From Acidobacteriota bacterium (GTDB lineage Bacteria; Acidobacteriota; Terriglobia; Terriglobales; Acidobacteriaceae): a stretch of DNA of 5,298 nucleotides. Location: NCBI GenBank assembly GCA_003225515.1, contig QIAK01000039.1, positions 8,319-13,616 of the forward strand. The letters run 5' to 3'. The first letter of the stretch is position 1. The number at the start of each line of letters is the position of its first letter. The notes under the pieces were generated by a model, which ran no database searches, was not told where the DNA came from, and saw only the letters and a program-made list of their open reading frames with translations. The translations under genes and the position numbers were made by a program. Below are positions 5,062-5,298 of this stretch, piece by piece.

Positions 5062-5298
5062 TTATTGCCGTGAGCCTTCGGATTTCGGCGCTAGACGGCG
5101 GTTCGGATGGAACTTTCTTTCCCCATCCGCTCCAGCATGCGCATTCGCTTGGCAGGGAGCGTTGCTTCCCAGAGCAGAAGCGGAGCGCCCCAGCACCATC
5201 AAAAGATACTTCTGGGCGATAGGCCGGTCGGCTGGATGGATCAGAGCCCACCACCGCCGAATCGACTCCTGCACCTCAGGTTCACTCTTTTCGCCGAC
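5062..5298 (-). CDS. 3' part of an unrecognised protein gene, possibly frameshifted
   Basis: This frame is open from the window edge to TAA at 5064-5062 and gives 78 residues without a decisive start; a GTG at 5274 is possible but has a poor ribosome binding site, so the gene probably begins outside the window. The first part, VQESIRRWWALIHPADRP then IAQKYLLMVLGRSASALG, looks like a real amphipathic helical protein. After about residue 47 the quality drops (CQANAHAGADGERKFHP), while the frame shifted by one base reads PAKRMRMLERMGKESSIRTAV and stops at TAG (5093-5091). A single extra base in the GGG at 5155-5157 would explain this, making the natural end 5091. Function unknown. It runs in the same direction as lysR but is separated from it by more than 400 bases. 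Confidence 0.5.
   Translation of the reverse strand, partial: VGEKSEPEVQESIRRWWALIHPADRPIAQKYLLMVLGRSASALGSNAPCQANAHAGADGERKFHPNRRLAPKSEGSRQ

Overview
The window reads as a chromosomal segment of a Gram-negative bacterium, most likely an Acidobacteriota member. This is inferred from the mix of gene families (a bacterial pyruvoyl-dependent arginine decarboxylase, a small secreted MCG-x2-H protein, an outer-membrane-biogenesis POTRA protein) and from a moderately GC-rich composition estimated by eye. No rRNA, tRNA, CRISPR array, transposase or phage gene is visible. Every confident gene lies on the minus strand, so transcription runs from high to low coordinates.

In transcription order: (1) 5298-5062, the 3' end of an unrecognised gene cut by the window edge, with a possible frameshift near 5155-5157. 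(2) 5061-4637, a 425-base non-coding stretch with several perfect inverted repeats, a possible tiny plus-strand ORF with a good ribosome binding site, and a 98-base repeat element whose 21-base arms are inverted copies. (3) 4636-3725, a LysR-type regulator. (4) 3728-2370, an exported protein that looks like five POTRA domains with no beta-barrel; its start codon overlaps the lysR stop as ATGA, so the two are very likely co-transcribed and translationally coupled. (5) 2369-2153, an intergenic region with weak hairpins, overlapping palindromes and a candidate promoter. (6) 2152-1802, a small secreted protein with a clustered Cys/His motif and an OB-fold-like tail, followed by a strong intrinsic terminator (1720-1681). 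(7) 1600-1034, pyruvoyl-dependent arginine decarboxylase, making agmatine for polyamine synthesis. (8) 925-1, a membrane acyltransferase of the acyltransferase-3 (OafA-like) family, lacking only its C-terminus because the window ends.

The genes do not form one pathway. The only tight functional unit is lysR plus the POTRA gene. The envelope theme (POTRA protein, secreted small protein, membrane acyltransferase) is suggestive but is not proof of a shared process. The points most worth a second look are the LysR/barrel-less POTRA operon, the mutually exclusive palindromes upstream of the small secreted gene, and the structured non-coding stretch upstream of lysR.
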